Source of the DNA: Paenibacillus alkalitolerans
GTDB lineage: Bacteria > Bacillota > Bacilli > Paenibacillales > YIM-B00363
DNA: 64,000 bases
Reading direction: 5' to 3'
Assembly (NCBI RefSeq): GCF_016482785.1
Contig: NZ_JAEMXM010000010.1
Coordinates: 116,716-180,715, forward strand
Part shown: positions 17,264-26,882 of the stretch, in pieces
How the letters are laid out: every line of letters starts with the position of its first letter
Numbering within the stretch: position 1 is the first letter of the stretch
Translations under genes and position numbers: made by a program
Notes under the pieces: model-generated
Seen by the model: only the letters and a program-made list of their open reading frames with translations
What the model was told of the DNA's origin: nothing
Databases searched by the model: none

Positions 17264-17304
17264 TTATGCCGATTATGATATAAATTATATCATAATCGGC
17301 ATAA
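17264..17304. promoter_or_regulatory. Perfect 41-bp palindromic operator of higBA
   Basis: Arms of 20 bases (17264-17283 and 17285-17304) match exactly as inverted repeats around one central A. The arms read TTATGCCGATTATGATATAA and its complement. It lies 45 bases before the toxin start, where an Xre antitoxin operator is expected. Confidence 0.85.
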
Positions 17305-17396
17305 CCCATCAACGATATCATCCGATGAAAACTGATTGTTCCCTTTATGTTATCGTTATAGAACTGCAATTTGCAGCCATAAGAACATAACTAAGA

Positions 17397-17444
17397 CCCG
17401 TCACTTTCGTTGGAACTAATTTATGTTCCAATGAAAGTGACGGG
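17397..17444. repeat. Large inverted repeat in the higBA-OLD spacer
   Basis: CCCGTCACTTTCGTTGGAA and TTCCAATGAAAGTGACGGG are complementary with one mismatch around a 10-base loop. There is no T-run, so a simple terminator is unlikely. It may be a mobile-element remnant or a structured RNA. Confidence 0.7.
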
Positions 17445-17564
17445 TGTAGCAACCGAAGGGCGGTAGATTAAGCCTAAGTGCTTCCGGTCATTTTGCATTG
17501 TTCTTAATCAATCGAGTCTCTCTACAAAATCATCTAGACTTACTATTACCTCTACTCCCCGCTT

Positions 17565-17604
17565 TACCACTATTTGTGATACGGTTCACCGCGAAGTTAT
17601 GGTA
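17565..17604 (+). repeat. Dispersed repeat R, copy 2
   Basis: This copy has ATTTGTGATACGGTTCACC and GTTATGGTA, bounded by TACCA/TGGTA. It is in the same orientation as copy 1, so the two copies bracket higBA. Confidence 0.6.
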
Positions 17605-17804
17605 TAGCATCTGAATTTATTGCTGCATTCCACTTTTTTCCGGAAGTATGTGCCTTTCCCCCATTCGCTCATCATATCAAGAAATACAATCATTGATCGT
17701 CCTGACGAACTAAACATATATTCTACTCTTGGTCGAGGCTCCGGCATTTAAATCGTGATCGACAGGATTGTCTTGAATCTTTCATTATTTTCAATGGTAA
17801 GAGG

Positions 17805-19910
17805 CTAAACTCCTAAAATATGCTGAAAGAGCTTTACCCATGCTTCTATCTTGGAGTCATCAATTTGTTTAGCTGCTTTCTCTCTAAGCAATTGCGTTTT
17901 AGTTCGTTGAGCAAGCTCTACTTTCCAGCCTTTTTGCAATTCAATATTATTAGACGACGCATATGTCTCAATTTGTTGGACAATCGGAATGTCAGATTGA
18001 ACAACATCTAAGAAGTCTTCTTCCAAATCCGCCGGTCTAGGTAACATTCGTGTAACAATGCTTGCCAAGAAATCAACAGATATTAAATCCTCAATTTCTG
18101 CGCTTTCTAATGCAGCATAATCATTCACAACAATAACGTTGTTAGGACTTGATTCAAAAATTGTCTCTTTTAATTTCTTAGCCCCACTTAAACCCGGTCC
18201 ATCGCCATCAAGTAGTACAATAGGAAGTGTTTGGTCTTTCCCTGAAATGATGGATACAACTGCTGCGATACCTTTGACTCCTCCGGCCGGGATAAATACA
18301 ATTTCTCGACTAGGGAGAATCAGACCCTTTCCTATAAGAAAATTCTTAATAGCGCTCAAATAATATTGATCCGAAGTTCCTTCAACAATTACGCTTATAC
18401 AACCTTGTAATAAAGTATCTGATACCGACAACCCCAAAGCAGCATGAACGGGATAAATAGATTGTGTTTGTTTGACTTCTCCCTCAGCTGCTCGAAGGTT
18501 TGCGGAGACAGATGTGGAGCCAGACGAATCTATGTAAACCGCCTTAACCCTATCCAGATGATTTGGATCAACCATGAATGGTGAATGGGTTGTATAAAAA
18601 ATTTGATTTGTTTTTGAAAGATTATCAAAGAAAGCTGATAAGTCCCTTTGTGCAATCGGATGCAGTGAATTTCCTGGTTCGTCGAGAAGCAATATTGCTC
18701 CTTTGTGAGAAGACTGACTTTCTACTAAAAATACAAGATAGAAACTCAAAAACCATTGAAGTCCTGTACTCCTACCCTCTAATTCTATGTCCTCTGGCCT
18801 CTTGTCATCTGACACCCAAATTCGAAAATGATTACCGTCAGCTTGAAACCTAAATCGATAGTCACCTTGTTTCCACCATTCCCGAAATCTTGATGTCAAC
18901 TCTGTTGATGCAGATTGAAGCAGAACATCTCTTTCCTTCTTCTTTTCAGCCACAACATCAATTTGCTCTTGAGTAGGAGAGGATCCTTGTGCAAAGTCTT
19001 GTCCCAATTCCAGTATTTCTTGAGGTTTTAATTTCACAAAATTAAATAAGACTTTCAACGTTCTTGCTTTTGCAGCTTCCTTTACACCAAGGTCATTTCG
19101 GTTCATGTTTTGAATTACATGTGGTAAATATATCTCAGAGTCAAGATTTCCGTAGTTAGAGTAATAAACAAAAGAAGGCAAATTATCTAAAATCAATTTA
19201 TTTGCTTCTTCGTTTTCCTCTGGTTCCGGTACATCTATCGCCTCAATTAATTCCTCAAATTCATCCACTAACTGCCCAAATCTAGGTGAAATGGACGATC
19301 TCCTAGCGGCTTTAGACAGGTCAATCTCATTTAATATTACCTTGATCTGAGTAAGGACAGGCAGATCAATTGTTAGCTCCGTAATATCCTCAGCTACTGA
19401 AAGTGCCGCAGCTAATACCTGCAAAATGCTTTCCTTTAATGGTTCATCAGTCCTAAGTGTAGTTGGGATCCCATTGATATCTTGAACAGTCTGCACGATC
19501 TTATCACGAATTATTTGAGTTTCAGGTTTTGACGGTCCCTTGGCTTCTGGAAACTCTACGTAGAACAGGCCATCAAAATCCTTCTTAACAATGACCTGAC
19601 TTACTTGGTCTCTTGGCAATCTTGTCATTGTTGAAACGGTGTGAGTCAATTGTTCCGAAAGTTCAAATCTTGCCTCAATAAAAACCGGCTTCCTATTTTG
19701 AGCCCGGATAATATGATATTTGTCACGCGGGTAATCTTGGATTGCATTAATCTCGCCATCTTTTGCTGGATTTAGCTTCCATAAAGGTACCAACAGATTT
19801 GTTTTTCCTGATTCATTTGTGCCTATGAATGCTGTGACATCATTTGCTTTTATCCAGCCGCTGTCCTCTACTGAGCGAAATTGTCTCACTCGAAAACCCA
19901 TGAGCTTCAA
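17805..19910 (-). CDS. OLD-family endonuclease: ABC-type ATPase fused to TOPRIM
   Basis: A 701-residue protein of the overcoming-lysogenization-defect family, probably an anti-phage nuclease. Walker A is GTNESGKTN (about 30-38), signature EGRSTGLQWF (near 380), Walker B LLLDEPGNS (near 410) and the H-loop His is in YTTHSPFM. A TOPRIM domain follows, with Glu in VIVEGTSD (near 510) and the DxD in LLDGDGPG (near 570). TTG at 19910 is chosen because AGGAGG lies 7 bases upstream; an in-frame TTG at 19916 overlaps that site. No UvrD/GajB-type helicase is beside it, so it is a stand-alone class 1 type. The gene is A+T-rich and looks acquired. Confidence 0.85.
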   Translation of the reverse strand: MKLMGFRVRQFRSVEDSGWIKANDVTAFIGTNESGKTNLLVPLWKLNPAKDGEINAIQDYPRDKYHIIRAQNRKPVFIEARFELSEQLTHTVSTMTRLPRDQVSQVIVKKDFDGLFYVEFPEAKGPSKPETQIIRDKIVQTVQDINGIPTTLRTDEPLKESILQVLAAALSVAEDITELTIDLPVLTQIKVILNEIDLSKAARRSSISPRFGQLVDEFEELIEAIDVPEPEENEEANKLILDNLPSFVYYSNYGNLDSEIYLPHVIQNMNRNDLGVKEAAKARTLKVLFNFVKLKPQEILELGQDFAQGSSPTQEQIDVVAEKKKERDVLLQSASTELTSRFREWWKQGDYRFRFQADGNHFRIWVSDDKRPEDIELEGRSTGLQWFLSFYLVFLVESQSSHKGAILLLDEPGNSLHPIAQRDLSAFFDNLSKTNQIFYTTHSPFMVDPNHLDRVKAVYIDSSGSTSVSANLRAAEGEVKQTQSIYPVHAALGLSVSDTLLQGCISVIVEGTSDQYYLSAIKNFLIGKGLILPSREIVFIPAGGVKGIAAVVSIISGKDQTLPIVLLDGDGPGLSGAKKLKETIFESSPNNVIVVNDYAALESAEIEDLISVDFLASIVTRMLPRPADLEEDFLDVVQSDIPIVQQIETYASSNNIELQKGWKVELAQRTKTQLLREKAAKQIDDSKIEAWVKLFQHILGV

Positions 19911-20211
19911 TTGCAATCCTCCTTCGATGTCATGTGGAAAGATCCATAAGCATAGGAAAAATTAAACACAGTGTATCTCAATCTTACACTGTTTCTCTTC
20001 ATTTAACTAGAATAATTTGTAAATAAGTTAGAATAGAAAATGTGGCCAATGAACTAATTTTCAATAATCAAGAGCCGGCTTCGTTGCTTTATTCTACAAG
20101 GGTGACCTACTCCTGTGGGTTGAGGGGCAACTTTCCGCGCCCCGCAAGCGAGTAAGGCCAAAAATTTCGCCTCACTTATGATAAGGTTCTCCGCAAAACA
20201 TCTTAAACAAG
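19911..20211. other. Intergenic region upstream of the OLD-type gene
   Basis: No gene is visible. It would carry the OLD promoter. Near 20172 a weak relative of repeat R (ACTTATGATAAGGTTCTCC) occurs. The stretch 20090-20150 is G+C-richer than its surroundings, suggesting a composition boundary. Confidence 0.4.
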
Positions 20212-20251
20212 GAAAAAGCCTCAAAACCACGTTACCGGCAATTTTGAGGCC
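20212..20251 (-). terminator. Terminator of the MarR-ABC exporter operon
   Basis: On the minus strand GGCCTCAAAA pairs with TTTTGAGGCTTTTTCC around a 15-base loop. It lies about 25 bases after the stop of the ABC exporter gene. Confidence 0.85.
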
Positions 20252-20273
20252 TCGCCTCCTACATCAATCTTTC

Positions 20274-22190
20274 CTATATTGCTTCCTTCTGCTTCTTCCG
20301 GCCGCTGAACTGGCTCTCGTACAGGTCCGCGTAGAACCCGCCTTTGGCCAACAGCTCCTTATGCGTTCCCTGCTCGATAACAGCCCCTTGATTCATGACG
20401 AGTATAAGGTCGGCGTCGCGGATCGTGGACAGCCTGTGGGCGATCACGAAGCTGGTGCGTCCTTTCATCAGCTCGCTCATGGCATGCTGGATGTGAATCT
20501 CCGTCCGCGTATCGACGCTGCTAGTCGCTTCGTCCAATATGAGGATCGCCGGATCGGCGAGAATCGCACGCGCAATCGTAAGCAGCTGCTTCTGGCCCTG
20601 CGAAATGTTGGACGCTTCTTCGTTCAACACCGTATCGTAGCCTTCGGGCAGCGTCCGGATGAAGTGGTCCGCATGCGCCGCTTTAGCCGCTTGCACGACC
20701 TCCGCTTCCGTCGCTCCTTCTTTGCCGTAAGCGATGTTGTCGCGGATCGTGCCGTTAAACAGCCACGTGTCCTGAAGCACCATGCCGAACAAGCTCCGCA
20801 GGTCGCCGCGCTTCAACTGCGTGATGTCGATCCCGTCAATGGTGATGCGCCCGCCCTTCAGCTCATAGAACCGCATCAGCAAGTTGACGAGCGTCGTCTT
20901 GCCGGCGCCGGTCGGCCCGACGATCGCGACGGTCTGTCCCGACGACACATCGATGTTCATATCCTCGATCAACGGAGCATCTTCCTTGTAACCGAACTTC
21001 ACATGCTCGAACCGGACGTTTCCTTTCGGCTGGGCAATGAGCCGCTCACCCTCCGCTTCAGGAGTTTCCTCCTCCTCGTCAAGCAGCTCGAAGACGCGTT
21101 CCGCCGACGCGACGGTCGATTGGATAATGTTCGCGATTTGTGCCGTCTGGGCGATCGGCATCGAAAATTGCTTCGAATACATGATGAACGCCTGCACGTC
21201 CCCGATTTTTATTGCGTTGCGCATGACCAAAATACCGCCTGCGACGCTGACCAACACGTAGCCGATGTTGCCGATGAAATTCATCAACGGCATGACTGTG
21301 CCGGAAATAAACTGCGCCCGCCAAGCCGATTCGTATAATTTGGCGTTGACTCCGTCAAACCGTTCGATCGACTTCTGCTCATGTCCGAACGCTTTGACGA
21401 CCTGATGGCCGGTGTACATTTCTTCAACATGACCGTTCAATTCGCCGAGCGATTGCTGCATGCCCCTGAAGTGCTTCTGCGACCGGGTCGTAATCGTTCG
21501 GATAAAGACGAAGCTGAGCGGCAGAGTGACGATAATGATGAGCGTCATGAGCGGGCTGATTGTGAGCATCATGACCACAACACCGGCCAGCGTCACAATC
21601 GACGTGATGAACTGGGTCAAGCTTTGCTGCAGCGTGCCGCTGATGGTGTCGATGTCGTTGACGACGCGGCTTAACGTCTCGCCGTGGGTGCGCGAATCGA
21701 AATATTTAAGCGGCAGGCGAGCCAGCTTCAGGTTGACCTCTTGGCGCATATCGTAGACGATCTTCTGCGAGACGCCGGCCATCACGTGCTGCTGGATATA
21801 ACTGAACAACGAGCTGATAACATAAAGACCTGCAAGCCATAGCAAAATGTTCCCGATCGCACCGAAATCGATACCCGCCCCCGCCATCATGCCTTCAAAC
21901 AGTATCGTTGTCGCATTCCCCATAATTTTCGGGCTCACAATTCCGAATACGGTGCTGAGCACGGCGGTCAGGAATACGACCGCCATCGCGGTCCGGTGCG
22001 GCTTAATGTAAGTAAGCAGCCTGCGGAACGTCGCTTTGAAATTTTTCGCTTTTTGCACGGGCATGCCCATCATCGCAGGACCGCCCCGTCCGCCGGGCCC
22101 GAAAGGCAACGCCGGGCCGGGAGCCGCCGCTCTGTCGCCCGGTCCGCCGGGTTTGCCGGTATTGTGCAAATTTGTCTGCTGCCCGCTCAT
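20274..22190 (-). CDS. ABC exporter half-transporter (membrane domain plus ATPase), second subunit
   Basis: A 638-residue type IV (MsbA/LmrA-like) half-transporter. A Gly/Pro-rich soluble start precedes six membrane helices, then an ATPase with Walker A GPTGAGKTT, signature ISQGQKQLL, Walker B ILILDEATSSVD and H-loop VIAHRLST. It starts by a 4-base ATGA overlap with the preceding half-transporter, so the pair probably forms a heterodimer of the BmrC/BmrD type that exports drugs or lipids. The signature ISQGQ differs from the canonical VSGGQ of the partner, as is usual for heterodimers with one degenerate site. Confidence 0.92.
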   Translation of the reverse strand: MSGQQTNLHNTGKPGGPGDRAAAPGPALPFGPGGRGGPAMMGMPVQKAKNFKATFRRLLTYIKPHRTAMAVVFLTAVLSTVFGIVSPKIMGNATTILFEGMMAGAGIDFGAIGNILLWLAGLYVISSLFSYIQQHVMAGVSQKIVYDMRQEVNLKLARLPLKYFDSRTHGETLSRVVNDIDTISGTLQQSLTQFITSIVTLAGVVVMMLTISPLMTLIIIVTLPLSFVFIRTITTRSQKHFRGMQQSLGELNGHVEEMYTGHQVVKAFGHEQKSIERFDGVNAKLYESAWRAQFISGTVMPLMNFIGNIGYVLVSVAGGILVMRNAIKIGDVQAFIMYSKQFSMPIAQTAQIANIIQSTVASAERVFELLDEEEETPEAEGERLIAQPKGNVRFEHVKFGYKEDAPLIEDMNIDVSSGQTVAIVGPTGAGKTTLVNLLMRFYELKGGRITIDGIDITQLKRGDLRSLFGMVLQDTWLFNGTIRDNIAYGKEGATEAEVVQAAKAAHADHFIRTLPEGYDTVLNEEASNISQGQKQLLTIARAILADPAILILDEATSSVDTRTEIHIQHAMSELMKGRTSFVIAHRLSTIRDADLILVMNQGAVIEQGTHKELLAKGGFYADLYESQFSGRKKQKEAI

Positions 22191-23914
22191 GCGATCTCCT
22201 CCTCGGATAGCTGCGAGGCTACAATTTCACGGTATACGTCGGAAGTTTGCATCAGCCGTTGATGGGTGCCGACGCCGGCGATCCGGCCTTCGTCCAGCAC
22301 GATGATACGATCCGCATCCATTACCGTGCTCACCCTCTGGGCGACGATGATAACCGTCGAATCGGCGATTTCCGACTGCAGCGCTTCCCTCAGCTTGGCG
22401 TCGGTCTTGAAGTCGAGCGCGGAGAAGCTGTCGTCGAACAAATAGATACCGGGTTTGCGGACGAGCGCCCGGGCGATGGCCAGCCGCTGCTTCTGCCCGC
22501 CGGACACGTTCGCGCCGCCCTGAGAAATAGGCGATTCAAAGCCGTCGTTCATGCCCGAGATGAACTCGGCGGCTTGCGCAATTTCGGCCGCGCGGCGAAT
22601 GTCTTCGTCCGCCGCCTGCCCGTCGCCGAAACGGATGTTGTCGGCGATCGTGCCGGTGAACAGCATCGCCTTCTGGGGAACGAGCCCGATCAGCTTCCGC
22701 AGGCTCTCCTGCGGCATGTCGCGGACGTCGACGCCGCCGATCAGAATCTTTCCTTCGTCCACGTCGTAGAACCTCGGAATTAAATTGACAAGCGTCGACT
22801 TGCCAGAACCGGTGCCGCCGATAATCGCCGTCACTTCGCCGGGGCCCGCCGTGAAGGAAACGTCCTTGAGCGCCGGCATTTCCGCGCCGGGATAACTGAA
22901 CGTCACATTGCGGAACTCCAACGACGGTCCCGAGGCTAGCGTCTGCCCGGAGGCAGCGCCGTCGCGAATGTCGGGCGTCATATTGAGCACTTCGTTAATA
23001 CGGGCAGCCGAAGCGGCGGCGCGCGGAATCATCGTGAACATCATGGCGGCGAACATAAGAGAGAACATGATTTGCCATGAGTATTGGATAAATGCGATCA
23101 AATCGCCGACCTGCATATGTCCGTACTCGATCCGGATGCCGCCGAACCATATGATCGCAATCCCCGCGAAGTTGAGAGCCAACATCATGACCGGCATCAT
23201 CACCGCCATGATCCGGTTCACCTTGATCGCGGTGTCCGTCAAATCAGAGTTGGCTCCGTCGAACCTCCGCTGCTCGTGCTCCACCCGGTTAAAGGAACGG
23301 ATGACGCGGATGCCGGTCAAATTTTCGCGAAGAACGAGGTTCAATTTGTCCAGCTTCGTCTGCATCGCCCTGAAGAGCGGGCCGGCCTTGCGGAACACGA
23401 ATATAATAAAACCGGCCAGCACTGGAACGATAGCGATAATAACAAGCGACAGCGGAGCGTCTTTGGACACCGCCATCACAATGCCGCCGAAGCACATCAT
23501 GGGCGCCATGACCATGACGCGCATAGCGATCGTCAGCACTTGATACACTTGGGTAATGTCGTTCGTTGTCCGGGTAATAAGCGAAGCGGTGCCGATCTTG
23601 TCGAATTCGTTCAGTGAAAACCGCTCCACGTGAGCGAATACCCGGCTGCGCAAATCTCTAGCGAAGCCGCCGGACGATCTGGCCGCCCACAAGCTTCCGC
23701 CGACGGCGCAAACAGCGCCGGCGCCGGCAACGAGAAGCATAAGCCCGCCGATTCGCCAAATGTACGAGGTGTCGCCTTGCACTACGCCGCGATCCACAAT
23801 GTCGGCCATCAGCGTCGGGAGATACAGCTCAGCCAACGACTGAAGAAAGACGAGGACAAGGACGAGGACCACCTGCAGCCGGTACGGCTTCAAAAATCGA
23901 AACAGCTTGATCAT
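22187..23914 (-). CDS. ABC exporter half-transporter (membrane domain plus ATPase), first subunit
   Basis: A 575-residue half-transporter with six membrane helices, then Walker A GGTGSGKST, signature VSGGQKQRL, and a Walker B-like YLFDDSFSALD in which the catalytic Glu is replaced by Ser after the Asp. The expected H-loop His is Gln (IVAQRVST). Both changes mark the degenerate subunit of a heterodimeric exporter, and its partner carries the consensus residues. It overlaps the MarR gene upstream by ATGA and the partner downstream by ATGA, a tight three-gene operon. Confidence 0.92.
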   Translation of the reverse strand: MIKLFRFLKPYRLQVVLVLVLVFLQSLAELYLPTLMADIVDRGVVQGDTSYIWRIGGLMLLVAGAGAVCAVGGSLWAARSSGGFARDLRSRVFAHVERFSLNEFDKIGTASLITRTTNDITQVYQVLTIAMRVMVMAPMMCFGGIVMAVSKDAPLSLVIIAIVPVLAGFIIFVFRKAGPLFRAMQTKLDKLNLVLRENLTGIRVIRSFNRVEHEQRRFDGANSDLTDTAIKVNRIMAVMMPVMMLALNFAGIAIIWFGGIRIEYGHMQVGDLIAFIQYSWQIMFSLMFAAMMFTMIPRAAASAARINEVLNMTPDIRDGAASGQTLASGPSLEFRNVTFSYPGAEMPALKDVSFTAGPGEVTAIIGGTGSGKSTLVNLIPRFYDVDEGKILIGGVDVRDMPQESLRKLIGLVPQKAMLFTGTIADNIRFGDGQAADEDIRRAAEIAQAAEFISGMNDGFESPISQGGANVSGGQKQRLAIARALVRKPGIYLFDDSFSALDFKTDAKLREALQSEIADSTVIIVAQRVSTVMDADRIIVLDEGRIAGVGTHQRLMQTSDVYREIVASQLSEEEIA

Positions 23915-24417
23915 TGTTCGCTTTCACCTTCATTCGGTTGAATTGAGGGGCGCTTGCAATCGAGCAAATAGACAGACGACCGGTCGGAGTAATACTGGTA
24001 CACATCGTCCAGCAGTTCGATCAGCAGACGGGTTCTTTCCATCCCCAAATGGTCGATCAGCCCGTTCGTCCCTTCCAGCATGTCTTGCTCCACCGTGTCG
24101 ACGGCTTGCTGTCCCGCTTCCGTCAACCGGATGCGAACGACCCGTCGGTCGTCCGGATCGGGAGTCCGTTCGAGCATTCCTTTCGCTTCCAGCACGTTGA
24201 CCATCTGAGTGACGGTCGGTGAGGAAACGTGGAGGAAGTCGCTCAGTTCGGAAGCTTTCAATCCGGTCGAGCCGGACTTCATGCATCTGCGGACGACATA
24301 CAGCATCATCTTCTCGCTCTTCGTGAAATCGTCCGAATTCCGCCCGGTCCAGTTAATGCGTCCTATTTGCCGAATGGCGCGTATCAGCTCCTGGGAAATC
24401 GTGTGGTCGTTTTTCAT
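23911..24417 (-). CDS. MarR-family repressor of the ABC exporter operon
   Basis: A 168-residue winged-helix regulator (LKASELSDFLHVSSPTVTQM, then the wing RTPDPDDRRVVRIRLTE). ATG at 24417 follows AAGGGA at 9 bases; a TTG six codons earlier lacks such a site. It is the first gene of the operon and overlaps the exporter by 4 bases, so it most likely represses its own operon until a toxic ligand binds. The upstream 24440-24490 is A+T-rich with TTAGCTAA and two GCTAACC copies, a plausible operator. Confidence 0.88.
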   Translation of the reverse strand: MKNDHTISQELIRAIRQIGRINWTGRNSDDFTKSEKMMLYVVRRCMKSGSTGLKASELSDFLHVSSPTVTQMVNVLEAKGMLERTPDPDDRRVVRIRLTEAGQQAVDTVEQDMLEGTNGLIDHLGMERTRLLIELLDDVYQYYSDRSSVYLLDCKRPSIQPNEGESEQ

Positions 24418-24591
24418 CGGGTTGAGTCCCTTCAATACTATTTATATTCGCTAACCAAAATATTTAATTAGCTAACCTAAATAATATATCGGAAAAATAG
24501 ACGTGTCAATGATCCTTTTCGTCGCTCCTGGATTTGTGCCGCTCGCTCCTTGAGCCCCTTCCCATCGCCGTTGTAGGCTCGAAATCGGGTC

Positions 24592-25797
24592 TCAAAAGTC
24601 GCTCCCGTCACAAACCATTCGCTCTTTTTCCCTTTGAGGCGACAGAACCCCGCTTGAAATAAATGCGAGCAGCGAGCACGCCAGACAGATCCCCGTAAAA
24701 ATACCTACGGCAGCATAACCGTTAAACAGCGCATAAAGCATTCCCGCCGTCCATGCTCCGACCGTTGTCGCAGCATTCATGGTTGATGTGGCCAGACTTG
24801 AAATGGTGCCGCGAATGGCCGGATTCAATCCGTTCAATAGCCCCACCATAAGCGGAAACAATATACCGAGGATAGCAAAAATGAAAAAGAAAGCGCCTTT
24901 GACGATAAGTACCGACGGTATATGAGGCAGCGCGATATAAGCCACAATAATGACAAGCATGCCCGCAGCCATAGTACGAAACGGTTGTAGAGCTTTAATC
25001 ACATACGGACTGAATATGCTTCCAAGCAAGTTGCCCAGCCCTAAGAAAATGATCACATATCCCGCCTCGTCAACCGAAAGGGAAAAGCCGTCGGCCAGCC
25101 ATTTCCCAAGAAAAGCAAAGGCGGCGCTGCTCCCTAAATGTACAAAAAAGTAAGCGATGTAGGTTCCCCTCGCTTTTCCGCTAGTCAGCAGAGGAACGTA
25201 TCTTTTGAAAATTGACGGCTTAGCTCCTTGCTGTTGGTGCGGTTTCATGCCGGGTACGGCGAAATAGACCGCAACCGCCAGCAGCAAAGAAAATATGCCG
25301 ATGGCCCAAAATGGAAAAGACCAGTTCACGGCAGCCAGCACGCTTCCGATCGGCACGCCGAGCGCTTGGGAGACAGCTAGTCCTGCGTAGGCGACGCCCA
25401 GCGCTTTGCTGATTTTGGCGGGCGGGTACAGGGTCGGAATGGACGCCCACACTTGCGGCGCTGTGAACGCCGCGCTGACACCCGCCATAAACCGGAACAA
25501 GCACATGCTCCAAAAATCGACGGCGAAGCCGCACAAGCATGTTGAAACCGCGAAGCAAACAAGACCGGACAGCATCACTTTCTTCCGGTCCCACCCATCG
25601 GACAAAGGTCCGGCGATCAGCGCGAACACCGCCGAACCCAGCGTGTAAGCTCCCATCATCCATCCCGCCAATTCCGTACGTACACCGAACAAGCTTTGCA
25701 GTGTCGGAATCAGCGGGGAGATTAGAAATGTATCCGTACCGATAACGAACATGACAAGAAAAAATAACGCGGTAATTTTACTCATTCTCTTCACCAT
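24592..25797 (-). CDS. MFS drug-efflux-type transporter, 12 helices
   Basis: A 401-residue major facilitator protein. It has about 12 hydrophobic segments and the A-motif GPLSDGWDRKKVM after helix 2; the C-motif-like GVPIGSVLAAVNW suggests an antiporter of the Bcr/AraJ drug group. The start may be 25797 or the ATG four codons in (25785, nearer a GGTGAAGAG site). It is divergent from a WYL-domain regulator 88 bases away, which probably controls it. No strong terminator was seen after its stop. Confidence 0.88.
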   Translation of the reverse strand: MVKRMSKITALFFLVMFVIGTDTFLISPLIPTLQSLFGVRTELAGWMMGAYTLGSAVFALIAGPLSDGWDRKKVMLSGLVCFAVSTCLCGFAVDFWSMCLFRFMAGVSAAFTAPQVWASIPTLYPPAKISKALGVAYAGLAVSQALGVPIGSVLAAVNWSFPFWAIGIFSLLLAVAVYFAVPGMKPHQQQGAKPSIFKRYVPLLTSGKARGTYIAYFFVHLGSSAAFAFLGKWLADGFSLSVDEAGYVIIFLGLGNLLGSIFSPYVIKALQPFRTMAAGMLVIIVAYIALPHIPSVLIVKGAFFFIFAILGILFPLMVGLLNGLNPAIRGTISSLATSTMNAATTVGAWTAGMLYALFNGYAAVGIFTGICLACSLLAFISSGVLSPQREKERMVCDGSDF

Positions 25798-25885
25798 TTT
25801 CTTTTGTATTTGATTCTGAGCCTATTGTAGAAGATAATAGTGACAAAAGTTGTCATGAAACCAATAATATAATCGGAGCCATGCC

Positions 25886-26833
25886 ATGTCGAAATCGAAA
25901 CGTTTGTTGGAACTGATGATGACGGTCAACCGAAAACGCAAATTTACGGTCAAAGAGCTTGCCCGCGAGTTCGGCGTATCCACGAGAACGATGCTAAGAG
26001 ATTTGCAGGAATTAAGCGGGATGGGGGTACCGCTTTATTCGGAGGTAGGTCCTCACGGCGGTTATCAGGTGCTGAAGGAAAGAATTTTGCCGCCGATCGC
26101 ATTTTCCGAAGAAGAAGCTGTCGCCATGTTTTTTGCGGTGTACGCGCTTCGTCATTACTCCTCTCTGCCCTTTGAAGCGGAATCCGCTTCCGCATTGGAT
26201 AAGTTTTATTTGCACATGTCGGGGGACATTCGCGACCGCATCGATCAGATGAAAAACCGGGTGGATTTCGTAACGCCGACGAGACAGCAGGAATCCCCTT
26301 ATTTAGCGATGCTGCTCGAAGCGGCCGTTGACCAAAAGGTGCTGCTCATCGAATACGAGTCCCGCGGGGATCAGTCGTGCAGGAAAATACAGCCAATTGG
26401 AATTTATGCCAATAACGGCTTGTGGTTTTGTCCGGCTTACTGCTTCGAGCGCAAAGACTTTCGCGTTTTTCGCTGCGATCGCATTGTTTCGGCGGCATTC
26501 GATCCCGACGGTACGGAGCCTATGGATCTGCGTCATGTACATCTTGGAAATAAGGAGTCGTTCTTCCACACGGAGAAGGAGTCGGCGCAGCTATATGCGG
26601 AATTGAGCCGAACAGGCGTCCAAATGTGCGAGGCTGCATTATGGCTGGGCTCCCATCTGCATATCCGGGAGGACGGCACCGGCTGGCTGGAAGGTCCGAT
26701 TGCCCGGAGCGATCTCGCTTTCTATGCCAGATTTTTCATCGGATTGGGCAATGAGGCGACGGTAAAGCACCCTCAGGAGCTGATAAGCTATATGAAACGG
26801 CTTTTCGGAGAAATCATGTCCAAATATCAGTAG
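25886..26833 (+). CDS. HTH_11 / WYL-domain transcriptional regulator (YafY-like)
   Basis: A 315-residue regulator with an N-terminal HTH (FTVKELAREFGVSTRTMLRDL) and a WYL domain. The effector pocket reads LLIEYESRG and then IQPIGIYANNGLWF, a WYL variant without an exact Trp-Tyr-Leu. It is divergently transcribed from the MFS gene at 24592-25797, and the spacer has overlapping promoters. WYL proteins sense small ligands or nucleic acids; here drug sensing is inferred from the neighbour. Confidence 0.87.
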   Translation: MSKSKRLLELMMTVNRKRKFTVKELAREFGVSTRTMLRDLQELSGMGVPLYSEVGPHGGYQVLKERILPPIAFSEEEAVAMFFAVYALRHYSSLPFEAESASALDKFYLHMSGDIRDRIDQMKNRVDFVTPTRQQESPYLAMLLEAAVDQKVLLIEYESRGDQSCRKIQPIGIYANNGLWFCPAYCFERKDFRVFRCDRIVSAAFDPDGTEPMDLRHVHLGNKESFFHTEKESAQLYAELSRTGVQMCEAALWLGSHLHIREDGTGWLEGPIARSDLAFYARFFIGLGNEATVKHPQELISYMKRLFGEIMSKYQ

Positions 26834-26882
26834 CGGCGATAGACTGTACTACTTCCTCCCAATAGTAATTTTTTTCAAAAAA

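Larger units (their letters stand above)
17305..17804. other. A+T-rich intergenic region with hairpins and repeat copy R2
   Basis: No gene is visible. It contains the small palindrome CTGCAATTTGCAG near 17364, a 19-bp-arm inverted repeat at 17397-17444 (CCCGTCACTTTCGTTGGAA / TTCCAATGAAAGTGACGGG, one mismatch) without a T-run, and repeat R2 at 17565-17604. The last 150 bases show nothing clear, and no terminator for the OLD-type gene was recognised. Confidence 0.5.

Noticed and set aside
17805..19910. Gabija or PARIS system
   Set aside because: No UvrD-like GajB is adjacent and ATPase and TOPRIM are fused in one chain, unlike AriA/AriB. A solitary OLD-type protein is the safer call.
20178..21338. 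386-codon open frame on the plus strand
   Set aside because: It is wholly antisense to the ABC exporter gene, Arg/His/Asp-rich and without motifs.
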